Shown here: piece after piece, positions 54,010-62,228 of the stretch | Layout of the letters: each line of letters starts with the position of its first letter | Position numbering within the stretch: position 1 is the stretch's first letter | Assembly: GCF_010894405.1 (NCBI RefSeq) | Contig: NZ_JAAIYA010000003.1 | Span: forward strand, 620,001-684,000 | Source: Pyxidicoccus caerfyrddinensis | GTDB taxonomy: Bacteria; Myxococcota; Myxococcia; Myxococcales; Myxococcaceae | Length of the DNA: 64,000 nucleotides | Direction of reading: 5' to 3' | Position numbers and translations under genes: made by a program | The notes under the pieces: generated by a model | What the model was told of the DNA's origin: nothing | Databases searched by the model: none | What the model saw: the letters and a program-made list of their open reading frames with translations, nothing else

Positions 54010-54639
54010 ATGAACGAGCTGCCGAAGCACCGCGTGATTGCTCCCCGCATCCTCTACTTCGGAACGCCGGTGGCGCTCCTCAGCACCCTGCATGCCGACG
54101 GCACACCCAACCTCTCGCCGCTGTCGTCCGTGTGGGCGCTGGATGACCGGCTGGTGCTGGGGCTGGGACGGCTGGGGCAGGGGCTCGCCAACCTGGAGCG
54201 CACGCGCGAGGCGGTGGTGAACCTGCCCTCCGCGGCGCTCTGGCCCCAGGTGGAGCAGCTGGCTCCCACCACGGGGCGCAACCCCGTGCCGGAGGCGAAG
54301 CGCGACATGGGCTACGTCTTCGAGCCTCGCAAGTTCGAGCGCGCGGGCCTCACCCCGCTGCCGTCGGACACCGTGGCCCCGCCCCGCGTGGGCGAGTGTC
54401 CGCTGCAATTGGAGGCCGTGCTGCTGGACGTGCGCCCCGCCGCCGCCACGCCCGAGCAGCCCGAGCCCTCCTTCTGCATCGCCGAGGTGCGCGTCACCCG
54501 CGTCCACGCGCACGAGGACATCACCGTGCCCGGCACCTCGTACGTCGACGTGACGCGCTGGCAGCCGCTCCTCTACGTGTTCCGCCACTACGCCGGCACC
54601 GGGCCGGGCCTCGGGCGCAACTTCCGCGCGGAGACCTGA
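54010..54639 (+). CDS. Flavin-reductase/pyridoxamine-oxidase-like protein
   Basis: The 209-residue protein has the FMN-binding split-barrel look: RILYFGTPVALLSTLHADGTPNLSPLSSVWALDDRLVLGLG near the start. This family uses FMN to reduce flavins or small substrates. The ATG at 54010 has AAGGGGG at good spacing. It is divergent from the ArsR-type regulator. The C-terminus (TSYVDVTRWQPLLYVFRHY) is specific to it. Substrate unknown. Confidence 0.8.
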   Translation: MNELPKHRVIAPRILYFGTPVALLSTLHADGTPNLSPLSSVWALDDRLVLGLGRLGQGLANLERTREAVVNLPSAALWPQVEQLAPTTGRNPVPEAKRDMGYVFEPRKFERAGLTPLPSDTVAPPRVGECPLQLEAVLLDVRPAAATPEQPEPSFCIAEVRVTRVHAHEDITVPGTSYVDVTRWQPLLYVFRHYAGTGPGLGRNFRAET

Positions 54640-54711
54640 CGCGCGCGCAGCTTCTGCGCATGGACAGCCTGCTTGCTCCAGGCTCCACCGTCGGGTTGAC
54701 GGCGCGGCATT

Positions 54712-54737
54712 TAAAATGCATTTGGTATGCATCATTT
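54712..54737 (+). promoter_or_regulatory. NsrR-type operator box
   Basis: ATGCAT (54716-54721) and ATGCAT (54727-54732) are separated by TTGGT, matching the spacing and core of NsrR boxes, AAGATGCATTT-N-AAATGCATCTT. The flanks AA and CATTT also agree. It lies 34 bases upstream of the haemoglobin ATG. An NsrR-like regulator is encoded two genes downstream, so the box is probably its autoregulated target. Confidence 0.75.
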
Positions 54738-54770
54738 AGCGCCCCAGCCGGGCGCGAAGGAGCGAATGAC

Positions 54771-55154
54771 ATGGACACGGCGGCGGCGATGAAGAGCGTC
54801 TACGAGCAGATTGGCGGGGAGCCGGCGATGGCGGCGGCGGTGGAGGTCTTCTACCGGAAGGTCCTCACGGACGACCGCATCAGCCACTTCTTCGAGGACG
54901 TGGACATGGAGCGCCAGGCGGCCAAGCAGAAGGCGTTCCTCACCATGGTGACGGGTGGGCCGTCGAGCTACTCGGGCCGGGACATGCGTGCGGGGCACGC
55001 GCACCTCGTGAAGCACGGGCTGAACGACATGCACTTCGACGCGGTGGCGGGCCACCTCAAGGAGACGCTGGAGGAGCTCGGCGTGGCGGCGCCGCTGGTG
55101 GCGCGCGTGCTGGCCATCGCGGAGAGCGCCCGCGCCGACGTGCTCAACCGCTAG
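54771..55154 (+). CDS. Group I truncated haemoglobin
   Basis: The 127-residue protein has YEQIGGEPAMAAAVEVFYRKVLTDDRISHFF with B10 Tyr Y28, and DMRAGHAHLVKHGLNDMHFDAVAGHL with proximal His H76. It fits the trHbN group, which dioxygenates nitric oxide to nitrate or stores O2. The ATG has AAGGAG. An NsrR box is upstream, and a reductase follows 18 bases later to re-reduce the heme. Strong context for NO detoxification. Confidence 0.92.
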   Translation: MDTAAAMKSVYEQIGGEPAMAAAVEVFYRKVLTDDRISHFFEDVDMERQAAKQKAFLTMVTGGPSSYSGRDMRAGHAHLVKHGLNDMHFDAVAGHLKETLEELGVAAPLVARVLAIAESARADVLNR

Positions 55155-55172
55155 GACTTTGCGAGGCTCGCC

Positions 55173-56177
55173 ATGGCGAAGGTGAAACATGAGTCGCGCT
55201 GGTATCCGCTGGAGTCGGGAGAGAGCGTCCTGGACGGGCTGCTGCGGCAGGGCGTGTCCGTCCCCAACTCCTGCCGCGCGGGCGCCTGCCAGTCCTGCCT
55301 GATGAAGGCGGTGCGCGGCACGGTGCCGGAGGCCGCGCGCGTGGGGCTGAAGGACACGCTCGTGGCCCAGGGCTACTTCCTCGCGTGCACCTGCCGGCCT
55401 CCGGAGGGCACGGAGCTGGAGGTGGCGGGCGCGGAAGCGCTGCGGGTGCCGGCGCGAATCACCTCGCTGACGCTGCTGTCCGCGGACGTGCTGCGGGTGC
55501 GGCTCGTCACCGACGCGCCCTTCGAGTACCGCGCGGGGCAGTACGTCTCGCTGGTGCGCGCGGACGGACTTGCCCGCAGCTACTCCGTGGCGAGCCTCCC
55601 CCGCGAGGGCGAGCTGGAGCTGCACGTGCGCCTCCTCCCGGGCGGCGCGATGAGCGGCTGGCTGGCCGCCGATGCGCGGCCGGGTGACGCCGTCCAGCTC
55701 CAGGGCCCCGTGGGGAGCTGCTTCTACGTCCCGGGCCGCCCCGAGCAGCCGCTCGTGCTGGCGGGCACGGGCACGGGCCTGGCGCCCCTGTACGGCATCG
55801 TCCGCGATGCGCTGGAGGCAGGTCATTCCGGTCCCATCTGGCTCTTCCATGGGGCGCGCGTGCCGGAGGGGCTGTATCTGCGCGACGCGCTGCGCGAGCT
55901 GGCCGAGCGCCACCCTCAGCTCCACTACCGGCCGTGCGTGCTGGCGGGCGGCAGCCGGGACGTCGCGGAGGGGTCGCTCGACGTGCTCATCCGCACCGAG
56001 TGTCCGAAGCCGGTAGGCTTCCGGGCGTACCTCTGCGGAGACCCCCAGTTGGTGCTATCCCTTCGCAAGAAGCTCTTCCTGTCGGGGCTCTCGCTGAAGG
56101 ACCTCCACGCGGACTCCTTCCTGCCGAGCGCTCCCAAGGCGGAGGTCGTGACAAACTCCCCCGCCGGAGTCCGCTGA
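55173..56177 (+). CDS. 2Fe-2S ferredoxin-FAD/NAD reductase
   Basis: The 334-residue protein has an N-terminal [2Fe-2S] domain with C34, C39, C42 and C72 or C74 (SCRAGACQSC ... LACTC), an FAD domain (RSYSVAS) and an NAD(P) domain (LAGTGTGLAPLYGI). It passes electrons from NAD(P)H to a partner. The partner is probably the haemoglobin encoded immediately upstream, as in flavohaemoglobin split systems. The next gene starts two bases after the stop. Confidence 0.9.
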   Translation: MAKVKHESRWYPLESGESVLDGLLRQGVSVPNSCRAGACQSCLMKAVRGTVPEAARVGLKDTLVAQGYFLACTCRPPEGTELEVAGAEALRVPARITSLTLLSADVLRVRLVTDAPFEYRAGQYVSLVRADGLARSYSVASLPREGELELHVRLLPGGAMSGWLAADARPGDAVQLQGPVGSCFYVPGRPEQPLVLAGTGTGLAPLYGIVRDALEAGHSGPIWLFHGARVPEGLYLRDALRELAERHPQLHYRPCVLAGGSRDVAEGSLDVLIRTECPKPVGFRAYLCGDPQLVLSLRKKLFLSGLSLKDLHADSFLPSAPKAEVVTNSPAGVR

Positions 56178-56179
56178 CC

Positions 56180-56626
56180 GTGCACCTCACCCTCCACGCC
56201 GACTACTCGCTGCGCGTCCTGCTCTACCTCGCCACCCGTCGCGGGAAGCCCACGTCCACGCAGGAGATGGCGGACGCGTACGGCATCTCCAAGCACCACC
56301 TGGTGCGGGTGGTGCAGACGCTGGCGGGGCAGGGCTTCGTGGACGCGCGCGCGGGGCGCTCGGGGGGCGTGACGCTGGGGCGCGAGCCCAAGGACATCAA
56401 CGTGGGCAAGGTGCTGCGCGCCGCCGAGCCGGACTTCCACCTGGTGGAGTGCTTCGACCGCGAGCGCAACGGCTGCCCCATCAGCCCCGCGTGCGGCCTC
56501 AAGGGCGTGCTGGCCGAGGCGCGCGAGGCCTTCCTCGCCGTGCTGGACGGGTACACGCTCGCGGACCTGCTGGAGCGCTCGCGCCCGGACCTGGCGGACT
56601 TCTTCCTGCCCGCGCGCGCGGGGTGA
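56180..56626 (+). CDS. nsrR: Rrf2 family regulator, NsrR-like
   Basis: The 148-residue regulator starts MHLTLHADYSLRVLLYLATR with a winged HTH and carries C91, C99 and C105 (CFDRERNGCPISPAC), the Fe-S ligands of NsrR/IscR-type proteins. The end AFLAVLDGYTLADLLERS is NsrR-like. NsrR loses its cluster on NO and releases its operators. The start GTG at 56180 follows the reductase stop. The upstream box fits NsrR, giving an autoregulated NO-response operon. Confidence 0.85.
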   Translation: MHLTLHADYSLRVLLYLATRRGKPTSTQEMADAYGISKHHLVRVVQTLAGQGFVDARAGRSGGVTLGREPKDINVGKVLRAAEPDFHLVECFDRERNGCPISPACGLKGVLAEAREAFLAVLDGYTLADLLERSRPDLADFFLPARAG

Positions 56627-56627
56627 C

Positions 56628-56888
56628 ATGACGTCCGGCACGCTGGAGCTGTTCCACCGCATCGCCGACCCGCCCTCCGCCGAGGCGCGGCGCTACGTCG
56701 TCGACTATGCGCTCGAGGACCGCGTGGCCTTCCGCAACGTGGCGTTTCGCGAGGCGGAAGAGGACTGGCTCCGGCGGGGGGGCCACACCACGCCCGCGCT
56801 GTGGGACGGCACGCACCTGCACCAGGGAGCCCAGGCGGTGCTGGCGCGTTTGCAGGCCGTCGTCAACCTCGGACGCGACGACGCGTGA
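56628..56888 (+). CDS. Glutaredoxin-like protein without CxxC
   Basis: The 86-residue protein reads MTSGTLELFHRIADPPSAEARRYVVDY ... AFRNVAFREAEEDWLRRGGHTTPALWDGTHLHQGAQAVLARL. The fold (ELFxR ... TPALWDG) resembles glutaredoxins, but the active-site cysteines are absent. It starts one base after the nsrR stop. It may be a structural or binding member of the NO operon. Family assignment is tentative. Confidence 0.6.
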   Translation: MTSGTLELFHRIADPPSAEARRYVVDYALEDRVAFRNVAFREAEEDWLRRGGHTTPALWDGTHLHQGAQAVLARLQAVVNLGRDDA

Positions 56889-57281
56889 TGCGGGCAGCGC
56901 GCGTGTGCCGACATTCGCGCGCCGCTGCCACCTGTGCACCCGTCGTGCGCCACGCGTGCGTGCGTGAAGCTTCTGGAGTTGGACACGTGTGCAGGTGCGT
57001 GGATGCGCGCGTGGCCACGCACTTGCCGCGCGCGTGCTGGTTGCGGTAGTCAGCCCGCCCCCGCACGTGCGTGAGTGCGTCTATCGCGAGGGGGAGGGTG
57101 GACGGTGATGACGGCGTGGGTGATGGTGTATGGGGACGGTCCGCCGCTGGCGCGGTGCACCACCTGGCCCGCCGTGCGCGCGTCAAGCCCCGGCATGTTT
57201 CTTCTCGTTCCGGCGTGCGCGCGTTTCTCGCGCTTCTCGCTGGCCGTCCGGCCCTGAGCCTCGGTTAATCTCCACGACCCC
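56889..57281. other. Intergenic region, alternating purine-pyrimidine tracts
   Basis: No gene is supported. A hairpin lies at 56893-56929. Across 56895-57090 there are many GCGCGCGTG and GTGCGTGCGTG runs, alternating purine and pyrimidine, which can form Z-DNA under supercoiling. The region separates the NO-type operon from the ADP-ribosylglycohydrolase gene and holds its promoter. Confidence 0.45.
56893..56929 (+). terminator. Stem-loop after the NO-type operon
   Basis: GGCAGCG (56893-56899) pairs with CGCTGCC (56923-56929), with an inner CGCG/CGCG extension after a bulge, 5 bases after the operon's last stop. Confidence 0.45.
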
Positions 57282-58310
57282 ATGCCGCTGACTCCCGCCG
57301 AGCGCCAGGACAGGTTCCATGCGGCGTTCGTGGGACTCGCCATCGGCGATGCGCTCGGCTTCCCGCTGCGCGGCATCCCGCCGGCGAGTCTCGCGCGGCT
57401 GCCCAACCTGGCGGATGACTTCGCGCCCCGTCCGCGCGGCAAGTTCGCCAAGGGCCAGTTCAGCGACGACACGCAGCTGCTGCTCGCCGCGGCGGAGAGC
57501 GTCATCCGCGAGGGCAAGGTGGATGGGCGCAGCGCGGCGGCGCACCTGGCGTGGCTGTGGCAGGAGGGCATCATCCTCCAGCCGCCCAAGAGCCTGTCGG
57601 ACGCGCTGCAGCGGCTGGCCGGCGGCACGCCGTGGATGAGCGCGGGCGCGTCGCTGGGCACCAGGTGCCCGTCGGTGCTCAGCCGCGCGCTGGTGGTGGG
57701 CCTCCTGGAGAGCGGCCACCGGGCGCGCCTGCCGCACGACGCGGGCGTGCTCACCGTCATCACCCACAAGGACCCCGTCTGCGCCGCGGCCGCCGCCGCC
57801 TTCGCGCAGGCCGCCGCGCTGGGCATGGAGGCGGAGGCGCTGACGCCCGCCGCCTTCTGCGAGGAGCTGGCGCTGGCGGCGGCGGTGCACGACAAGGGAC
57901 TGGCCGAGGAGGTGCGCCACCTGCCGCGCCTTCTGACGTGGGACACCGCGCGCGCGCTGGGGCAGCTGCGCAAGGTGGGTGTTCCCCCCAGTGAGCTGAA
58001 GGGCGTGGACGGGCTGCCGGCGCACGTGGTGCCGGTGCTGCTCACCTCGCTGTACGCGGCGCTGAAGGTGCCGCACGACTTCCGCGAGGCGGTGGCCCTC
58101 ACGCTGCGCTGTGGCGGCGAGGCGGACGTGGCCGCGGCCCTCACCGGCGCCCTCATCGGCGCGCACCTGGGCACCCGCGCCATCCCCGCGCGCCTGCGCA
58201 AGCAGGTGCTGTACTCGGAGAACCTCGTGGACACCGCGGACCGCCTCTTCCGCGCCCGCCAGGTGCGCGAGACGCTGGCCACCGCGCTGGCCCACCACCG
58301 CCGCCGCTGA
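57282..58310 (+). CDS. ADP-ribosylglycohydrolase family protein
   Basis: The 342-residue protein has the N-terminal GLAIGDALGFPLRG, the metal motif FSDDTQLLLAAAE and a C-terminal RCGGEADVAAALTGALIGAHLGT. These match ADP-ribosylglycohydrolases such as DraG, which remove ADP-ribose from proteins. The second metal motif is usually GGDTDT; here it reads GGEADV, so one Asp has become Glu and one Thr a Val, and activity may be altered. It stands alone. Confidence 0.88.
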   Translation: MPLTPAERQDRFHAAFVGLAIGDALGFPLRGIPPASLARLPNLADDFAPRPRGKFAKGQFSDDTQLLLAAAESVIREGKVDGRSAAAHLAWLWQEGIILQPPKSLSDALQRLAGGTPWMSAGASLGTRCPSVLSRALVVGLLESGHRARLPHDAGVLTVITHKDPVCAAAAAAFAQAAALGMEAEALTPAAFCEELALAAAVHDKGLAEEVRHLPRLLTWDTARALGQLRKVGVPPSELKGVDGLPAHVVPVLLTSLYAALKVPHDFREAVALTLRCGGEADVAAALTGALIGAHLGTRAIPARLRKQVLYSENLVDTADRLFRARQVRETLATALAHHRRR

Positions 58311-58497
58311 TCTCCGTCCGGTTCCGGTAGGGACGCTGGCTGGAGGGCAGGCGGGCGGCCATGGCTCCCCACAGGGCCGGGACTTCTCCCATGAGCGACG
58401 GCTGCCCACCTTGTGCGAAGGAGCGGGGCCGCATGGGTGCCGGCCAGGCATGCGAGCGCACGGCGACCCCGCGAAGTCATCGCAGGAGGCACACGTC

Positions 58498-58902
58498 GTG
58501 GACCTCGAATCGGAACGCCTGGAGCGCAGTCAACTGGAGTCGCTCTCCACGGCGGAGCTCATCCGGCATGCCCTGGCGGAGTCCCGCCTGCTGGTGAAGG
58601 CCGAGCTGCTGCACGCGAAGAAGGAGCTGCGTGACGAGCTGAAGGCCGCGCGCACCGCGGGCATCTTCATCGGGGTGGGCGCGGTGCTGTCGCTCATCGC
58701 CCTGTCCTGCCTCTTCGTGGGTGCCGGGCTGGCCATTCCGATGAGCGAGCCCTGGAACGTGCTGGTGATGGGCGTGGCGGTGCTGGCGATTTCGGGCCTC
58801 CTGCTGTTCCTGGGTGTCAAACGGCTGCCGAAGAAGCCGCTGGCGCACACGCAGGACCGACTGAAGATGGACTACCAGCTCACGCGGGAGACGCTGCAAT
58901 GA
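58498..58902 (+). CDS. Phage_holin_3_6-type membrane protein
   Basis: The 134-residue protein has a coiled N-terminus (LERSQLESLSTAELIRHALAESRLLVKAELLHAKKELRDEL) and two membrane helices (about 59-80 and 88-108). It matches the family named after phage holins but found widely in bacterial chromosomes. The GTG at 58498 has AGGAGG; an upstream ATG at 58450 is weaker. It overlaps the next gene by four bases. Not evidence of a prophage. Confidence 0.8.
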   Translation: MDLESERLERSQLESLSTAELIRHALAESRLLVKAELLHAKKELRDELKAARTAGIFIGVGAVLSLIALSCLFVGAGLAIPMSEPWNVLVMGVAVLAISGLLLFLGVKRLPKKPLAHTQDRLKMDYQLTRETLQ

Positions 58903-59408
58903 ACGGCAACGGCCGCGACAAGGAGGCTGGCGGGCCGGTGGAGATTGAACGGCACGCCGACCACCACATCACCCGGGGCATGGATGACCGGAAGCAGGTG
59001 GAACAGACGGCGGACCGCATCCGCGACGAGCTGCTGCTGACGCTCGAGGAGCTGGACCGCCGCCGCGAGCGCGCGCTCAGCGTGCGCTACCAGGCGGGGC
59101 AGCACAAAGACCTCCTCATCGGCGTGGGCGCCTTGGCGATGGTGGGCGTGGGGCTGGGCGTGGGCTACGCCATCTATCGCTCGCGCCACCGCGAGGAGCT
59201 GCTGCGCCGCCAGCGCCGCATCGCCCTCAAGCGCGCCTGGGAGCACCCGGAGACCGTCGCCTACGCGGCGAAGCAGCGTCCGCTCGGCGCGGAGCTGGGG
59301 CGCAAGCTCGTGCTCATCTTCGCCACCGCGCTCGCCACCCGCATCGCCCAGAACTCCGTGCGCTCACTGGTGCCCGTCGGGCAGAAGCCCAACTACGCTG
59401 GAGGGTAG
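58899..59408 (+). CDS. DUF3618-like single-helix membrane protein
   Basis: The 169-residue protein has VEQTADRIRDELLLTLEELDRRRERALSVRYQ (a DUF3618-like motif) and a membrane helix at about 73-92. These proteins often follow holin_3_6-type genes, as here (four-base overlap), and are thought to be envelope or stress-associated. No enzymatic residue is seen. Confidence 0.78.
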   Translation: MNGNGRDKEAGGPVEIERHADHHITRGMDDRKQVEQTADRIRDELLLTLEELDRRRERALSVRYQAGQHKDLLIGVGALAMVGVGLGVGYAIYRSRHREELLRRQRRIALKRAWEHPETVAYAAKQRPLGAELGRKLVLIFATALATRIAQNSVRSLVPVGQKPNYAGG

Positions 59409-59453
59409 AAGTAGAATACGTAATTGCGACAAAACCGCGCATAAAGCAGACTG

Positions 59454-60797
59454 ATGTCCATGACGGACCTGCTCTATGCGCGGGCGCAGATGGGCCTGTC
59501 GCTCGCGTTCCACATCGTCTTCGCGGCGGCGGGTGTAGCGCTGCCCGTCCTGATGGTGCTGAGCGACTTGAAGGCGCGGCGCACGGGGGACGGTGACTAC
59601 CGGCTCTTGAGCCAGAAGCTGGCGAAGGGGACGGCCATCCTCTTCGCGGTGGGCGCGGTGAGCGGCACGGTGCTGTCCTTCGAATTGGGCCTGCTGTGGC
59701 CCGAGTTCATGGGGCAGTACGGCGAGGTGATTGGCCTGCCCTTCAGCCTGGAGGGGGTGGCCTTCTTCACCGAGGCCATCTTCCTCGGCATCTACCTGTA
59801 CGGGCGCGAGCGCGTGTCGCCGGGCCTGCACCTGTTCTCCGGCGTCATGGTGGCGGTGAGCGGCGCGGCCAGCGCGTTCTTCGTCACGCTGGTCAACACG
59901 TTCATGAACAACCCGTCCGGCTTCACGCCTGGCCCGGGCGGGCCGACGGACGTGCAGCCGCTGGTGGCCATGTTCAGCCCCGGCTGGCAGTACCAGACGG
60001 CGCACGTGCTGCTCTCCTGCTATCAGGCGAGCGCCTTCGCCATGGCGGGCATCCACGCCTTCGTGCTGCTGCGCCACCCGGGCGCGGACTTCCACCGCAA
60101 GGCGCTCTCCGTGGCGCTGCCGCTCGCGTGCCTCACCGCGCTGCTCCAGCCGGTGGTGGGCGACTTCTCCGCGAAGCACGTGGCGAAGGCGCAGCCGGTG
60201 AAGCTGGCCGCCATGGAGGGCCACTTCGAGACGGAGCGCGGCGCGCCGCTCCTGGTGGGCGGACTGCCCGACGTGGAGACGGGGACGGTGCCCTACGGCC
60301 TCGAGATTCCGAAGGGCCTGTCCATCCTCGCCTTCGCGGACCCGGACGCGGAGGTGAAGGGACTCAACGACTTCCCCCGCGACGAGTGGCCCCCGGTGGC
60401 GAAGGTGCACCTGTCCTTCCAGGTCATGGTGGGCACGGGCAGCTTGATGGCGCTGCTCGCGCTGGTGACGCTGGCGCACCGGTGGCGCAAGAAGGCGTGG
60501 CCTGACGGGCGGCGGATGACGTGGGCGTGGCTGCTGGCGGGGCCGCTCGGGGTGGTGGCGCTGGAGGCGGGGTGGCTCGTCACCGAGTGGGGACGGCAGC
60601 CGTGGATTGTCCGAGGCATCATGCGCACGGGGACGGCGGTGACGCCGGTGCCGCACCTGGCCGCGCCCTTCTGGACCTTCACCGCCGTGTACCTCTTCCT
60701 CGGCGTCACCGTGGTGTTCCTGATGGTGCGGCAGGTGGCGGGCACGCTGCCGGGCCGGCCTGGCCTCGCGAGCGGAGGTGGCGCCCATGTCCACTGA
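59454..60797 (+). CDS. cydA: Cytochrome bd-type quinol oxidase subunit I
   Basis: The 447-residue subunit has nine or so membrane helices, H20 (LAFHIVFA) as a heme ligand, the GRQPW motif and a short Q loop, as in CioA-like cyanide-insensitive oxidases. Together with CydB it reduces O2 with quinol and resists NO and cyanide. No strong ribosome site precedes the ATG. Upstream bases are AT-rich (AGAATACGTAATTGCGAC). Confidence 0.94.
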   Translation: MSMTDLLYARAQMGLSLAFHIVFAAAGVALPVLMVLSDLKARRTGDGDYRLLSQKLAKGTAILFAVGAVSGTVLSFELGLLWPEFMGQYGEVIGLPFSLEGVAFFTEAIFLGIYLYGRERVSPGLHLFSGVMVAVSGAASAFFVTLVNTFMNNPSGFTPGPGGPTDVQPLVAMFSPGWQYQTAHVLLSCYQASAFAMAGIHAFVLLRHPGADFHRKALSVALPLACLTALLQPVVGDFSAKHVAKAQPVKLAAMEGHFETERGAPLLVGGLPDVETGTVPYGLEIPKGLSILAFADPDAEVKGLNDFPRDEWPPVAKVHLSFQVMVGTGSLMALLALVTLAHRWRKKAWPDGRRMTWAWLLAGPLGVVALEAGWLVTEWGRQPWIVRGIMRTGTAVTPVPHLAAPFWTFTAVYLFLGVTVVFLMVRQVAGTLPGRPGLASGGGAHVH

Positions 60798-61791
60798 GCT
60801 GTTGCTGGGCTTCGCGGTGGCGGGGACGTTCGTCCTCTACGCGCTCTTCGGCGGCGCGGACTTCGGCGGCGGTGTCTGGGATTTGCTCGCCTCCGGCCCG
60901 CGCAAGCAGGAGCAGCGGGCGCTCATTGCCCACGCGCTGGGCCCGGTGTGGGAGGTGAATCACATCTGGCTCATCGTCGGCGTGGTGCTGCTGTTCGCCG
61001 GCTTCCCGCGCGCCTTCGCGGTGCTCAGCGTGGCGCTGCACGTGCCGCTGACGCTGCTGCTGCTGGGCATCGTCTTCCGGGGCGCCGCCTTCACCTTCCG
61101 CACGTACGACACGCGCGGGGACACGGCGCAGCGGCAGTGGGGGCTCGTCTTCAGCATCGCCAGCGTCATCGCGCCGCTGCTGCTGGGGATGTGCGTGGCC
61201 GCGGTGGTGGGCGGCGACATCCGCGTGGAGGGCCGCGCGGTGGTGAGCGGCTTCTTCGGGCCGTGGCTCACCCCTTTCGCGTGGGTGGTGGGCGCGCTGG
61301 CGCTGTGTCTCTTCGCCTTCCTGGCGGCGGTGTACCTCACGCACGAGGCTCCTACGTCGGAGCTGCGCGAGGACTTCCGGCGGCGCGCGCTGGGCGCGGG
61401 TGTGGCCGTCTTCCTCGCGGCGCTGGCGGTGCTCGTCTTCGCTCGCGAGGGCGCGCCCCGCGTGTGGCAGGGCCTGCTGCACGCGCCGTACGCGCTGGCC
61501 CTGCACGCGGGCACCGCGCTGTCGGCGGTGACGGCGTTCGCCCTGCTGTGGACGCGGCGCTTCAAGTGGGCTCGCGTGGCGGCGGCCACGCAGGCGGGCC
61601 TCATCGTCCTCGGGTGGGCGGCGTCGCAGCACCCGTACCTCGTGGTGCCGGACGTCACGCTGAGCGGCGCCGCCTCGGGCCCCACCGCGCAGCGCATGCT
61701 GCTGGTGGCGCTGGGGGTGGGCGCGCTCACCGTGCTGCCCTCGCTCGCGATCCTCTTCCGCGTCTTCCGGCCGGGGCCCGTGGGGAAGTGA
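60787..61791 (+). CDS. cydB: Cytochrome bd-type quinol oxidase subunit II
   Basis: The 334-residue subunit begins MSTELLLGFAVAGTFVLYALFGGADFGGGVWDLLASG and has about eight membrane helices. It overlaps cydA by 11 bases and has GGAGG before the ATG, so the two are translated together. No cydX or cydDC is adjacent. Confidence 0.94.
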   Translation: MSTELLLGFAVAGTFVLYALFGGADFGGGVWDLLASGPRKQEQRALIAHALGPVWEVNHIWLIVGVVLLFAGFPRAFAVLSVALHVPLTLLLLGIVFRGAAFTFRTYDTRGDTAQRQWGLVFSIASVIAPLLLGMCVAAVVGGDIRVEGRAVVSGFFGPWLTPFAWVVGALALCLFAFLAAVYLTHEAPTSELREDFRRRALGAGVAVFLAALAVLVFAREGAPRVWQGLLHAPYALALHAGTALSAVTAFALLWTRRFKWARVAAATQAGLIVLGWAASQHPYLVVPDVTLSGAASGPTAQRMLLVALGVGALTVLPSLAILFRVFRPGPVGK

Positions 61792-61850
61792 GCCGTTTCA
61801 CAGGCCCAGTTTGCCTTTCGTGATACTCGTGTAAATCCTGCGAGCTTTGG

Positions 61851-61869
61851 CCAGACATGGATTGTCTGG
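61851..61869 (+). terminator. Terminator after cydAB
   Basis: CCAGACA (61851-61857) and TGTCTGG (61863-61869) form a perfect 7-bp stem with a 5-nt loop, followed by TTTGGGTTT. Placed 60 bases after the cydB stop. Confidence 0.6.
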
Positions 61870-62106
61870 TTTGGGTTTCAGCCGCGTCTCGTTTTCTCAT
61901 TCCGAGTCAAGCGCCGTAAAAGTCCCGTCCTGCTGGATGCCGTGCGCAAGGATTTTCGCGCTGTGCGTCCGGGGCTTCGCACCACTCGCCGCGCCGCGAC
62001 GGCTCCCTACGTGATGATGGGCTGGCTGTAGCTTTGCCGTGTCTGGATTTGCCCGGGTGTGACGAGCCGTGACGGCGTCCAGGCCGCGCGTAGCTCTGGC
62101 CTCCGA

Positions 62107-62152
62107 GTGAAACAAACCCATGGCGGCGGATGTGGGCCTTAATTTGTTTCAC
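62107..62152 (+). promoter_or_regulatory. Long inverted repeat upstream of cytochrome gene
   Basis: GTGAAACAAA (62107-62116) and TTTGTTTCAC (62143-62152) are perfect 10-bp arms. A further CCCA/TGGG pair lies inside, giving an extended stem with a bulge. It is 77 bases before the ATG at 62229, so it could be an operator or a leader structure. Confidence 0.6.
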
Positions 62153-62228
62153 GCAAGGAGTTGCACTCGTCGCGTTGATAAAGGCAGACAATGGAGAAGC
62201 ACCGCTACTCCTGACTCGGAGGTCGCCG

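Larger units (their letters stand above)
61792..62228. other. AT-richer intergenic region with two inverted repeats
   Basis: About 437 bases without a gene I can support. It holds a terminator after cydB (61851-61869) and a long dyad (62107-62152) upstream of the cytochrome gene. A seven-codon frame begins at 62191 and ends at 62214. Lower G/C here suggests a promoter-rich segment. Confidence 0.5.

Noticed and set aside
58498..58902. Prophage suggested by a holin-type gene
   Set aside because: The family is widespread on chromosomes; no other phage gene is nearby.
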